A stretch of 64,000 bases of DNA from Polytrichum commune. Taxonomy: Eukaryota; Streptophyta; Polytrichopsida; Polytrichales; Polytrichaceae. The notes beneath the pieces were generated by a model. The model did not search any database, had not been told where the DNA came from, and saw only the letters and a list, made by a program, of their open reading frames with translations. The position numbers and the translations under genes were made by a program. This document shows, one piece after another, positions 63,840 through 64,000 of the stretch (within the stretch, counting starts at the first letter, position 1; each line of letters begins with the position of its first letter). The DNA lies in the NCBI GenBank assembly GCA_950295325.1, contig OX485805.1, forward strand, positions 9,238,501-9,302,500, in the 5' to 3' direction.

Positions 63840-64000
63840 CAATAATAATCTGGACACCTATATTTGAGTGGTATGTGGTTAGATATGGTTCTAAGAACTG
63901 GCACCAAAAGGCATTATGTGTTTAAAAGAGATTGGACTACGTGCTCAAAATGTGCTATTCATTTTAGGCTCAATATTCAACATGATTGGGAGGACCTATA
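63840..64000. mobile_element. Dispersed fold-back repeat family (copy 5, cut by window end)
   Basis: Opposite arm of the same family: 'gtggttagatatggttct', 'gtgtttaaaagagattggac', 'gctcaatattcaacatg', ending in 'aggaccta' at the window edge. It lies just upstream of the first visible exon of the 3D-domain gene. Confidence 0.55.

Overview
This is nuclear DNA from a green land plant. The genes are split by GT-AG introns of about 70-1,250 bp, the gene space carries plant regulators (a COP1 ubiquitin ligase, an NFXL2 zinc-finger protein) and a plastid-targeted GAPDH A subunit, and the DNA between genes is AT-rich and packed with miniature inverted-repeat elements, LINE and Copia relics, microsatellites and homopolymer C/G runs. 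Short introns and about one gene per 10 kb fit a bryophyte or lycophyte at least as well as a seed plant, but I cannot name the species from sequence alone.

Layout. 1-6.3 kb: intergenic DNA with two families of local tandem repeats and a long terminal-inverted-repeat (TIR) element that has another repeat nested in it. 6.5-8.8 kb: exons of a gene I do not recognise, phase-compatible but with one in-frame stop. 9.1-13.7 kb: a PIF/Harbinger-like element, a higher-order minisatellite, and a degenerate tandem array into which a 91-bp Mutator-like mini-element has inserted. 16.8-26.5 kb (+): NFXL2, 16 coding exons, 998 aa. 26.5-33.2 kb: triplicated downstream DNA, more mini-elements, and two LINE reverse-transcriptase relics pointing away from each other. 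33.3-36.6 kb: a GC-rich island with two G-boxes, a second GC-rich block and a triplicated stretch just before COP1. 36.9-44.0 kb (+): COP1, 13 coding exons, 698 aa. 46.9-49.3 kb (-): an AE7/CIAO2B-type cytosolic Fe-S assembly protein, 5 exons, 157 aa, whose first intron looks like a minor-spliceosome AT-AC intron. 49.8-57 kb: repeats, a Copia gag/protease relic and a satellite-like array. 57.3-60.5 kb (+): GapA, 5 exons, 407 aa. 62.1-63.8 kb (-): part of a gene for a 3D-domain (MltA-C/RlpA-like fold) protein that runs off the right edge.

Functionally the genes are independent single-copy-style plant genes rather than an operon or a dedicated system: light signalling (COP1), clock/stress-linked transcription (NFXL2), Fe-S cluster delivery (AE7), Calvin-cycle GAPDH (GapA) and a probable carbohydrate-active or wall-related 3D protein. 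All exon boundaries of NFXL2, COP1, AE7 and GapA were derived by hand; in each case the exon lengths sum to a multiple of three and the joined frame is open.

I found no CRISPR array, defence island, prophage or biosynthetic cluster. The most interesting points are the AT-AC intron, the plant 3D-domain gene with a problem junction, the unknown gene with its single stop, the mini-element whose empty site is present in the same array, and the strong tendency of this chromosome to make local 100-300 bp tandem copies inside introns and flanks.
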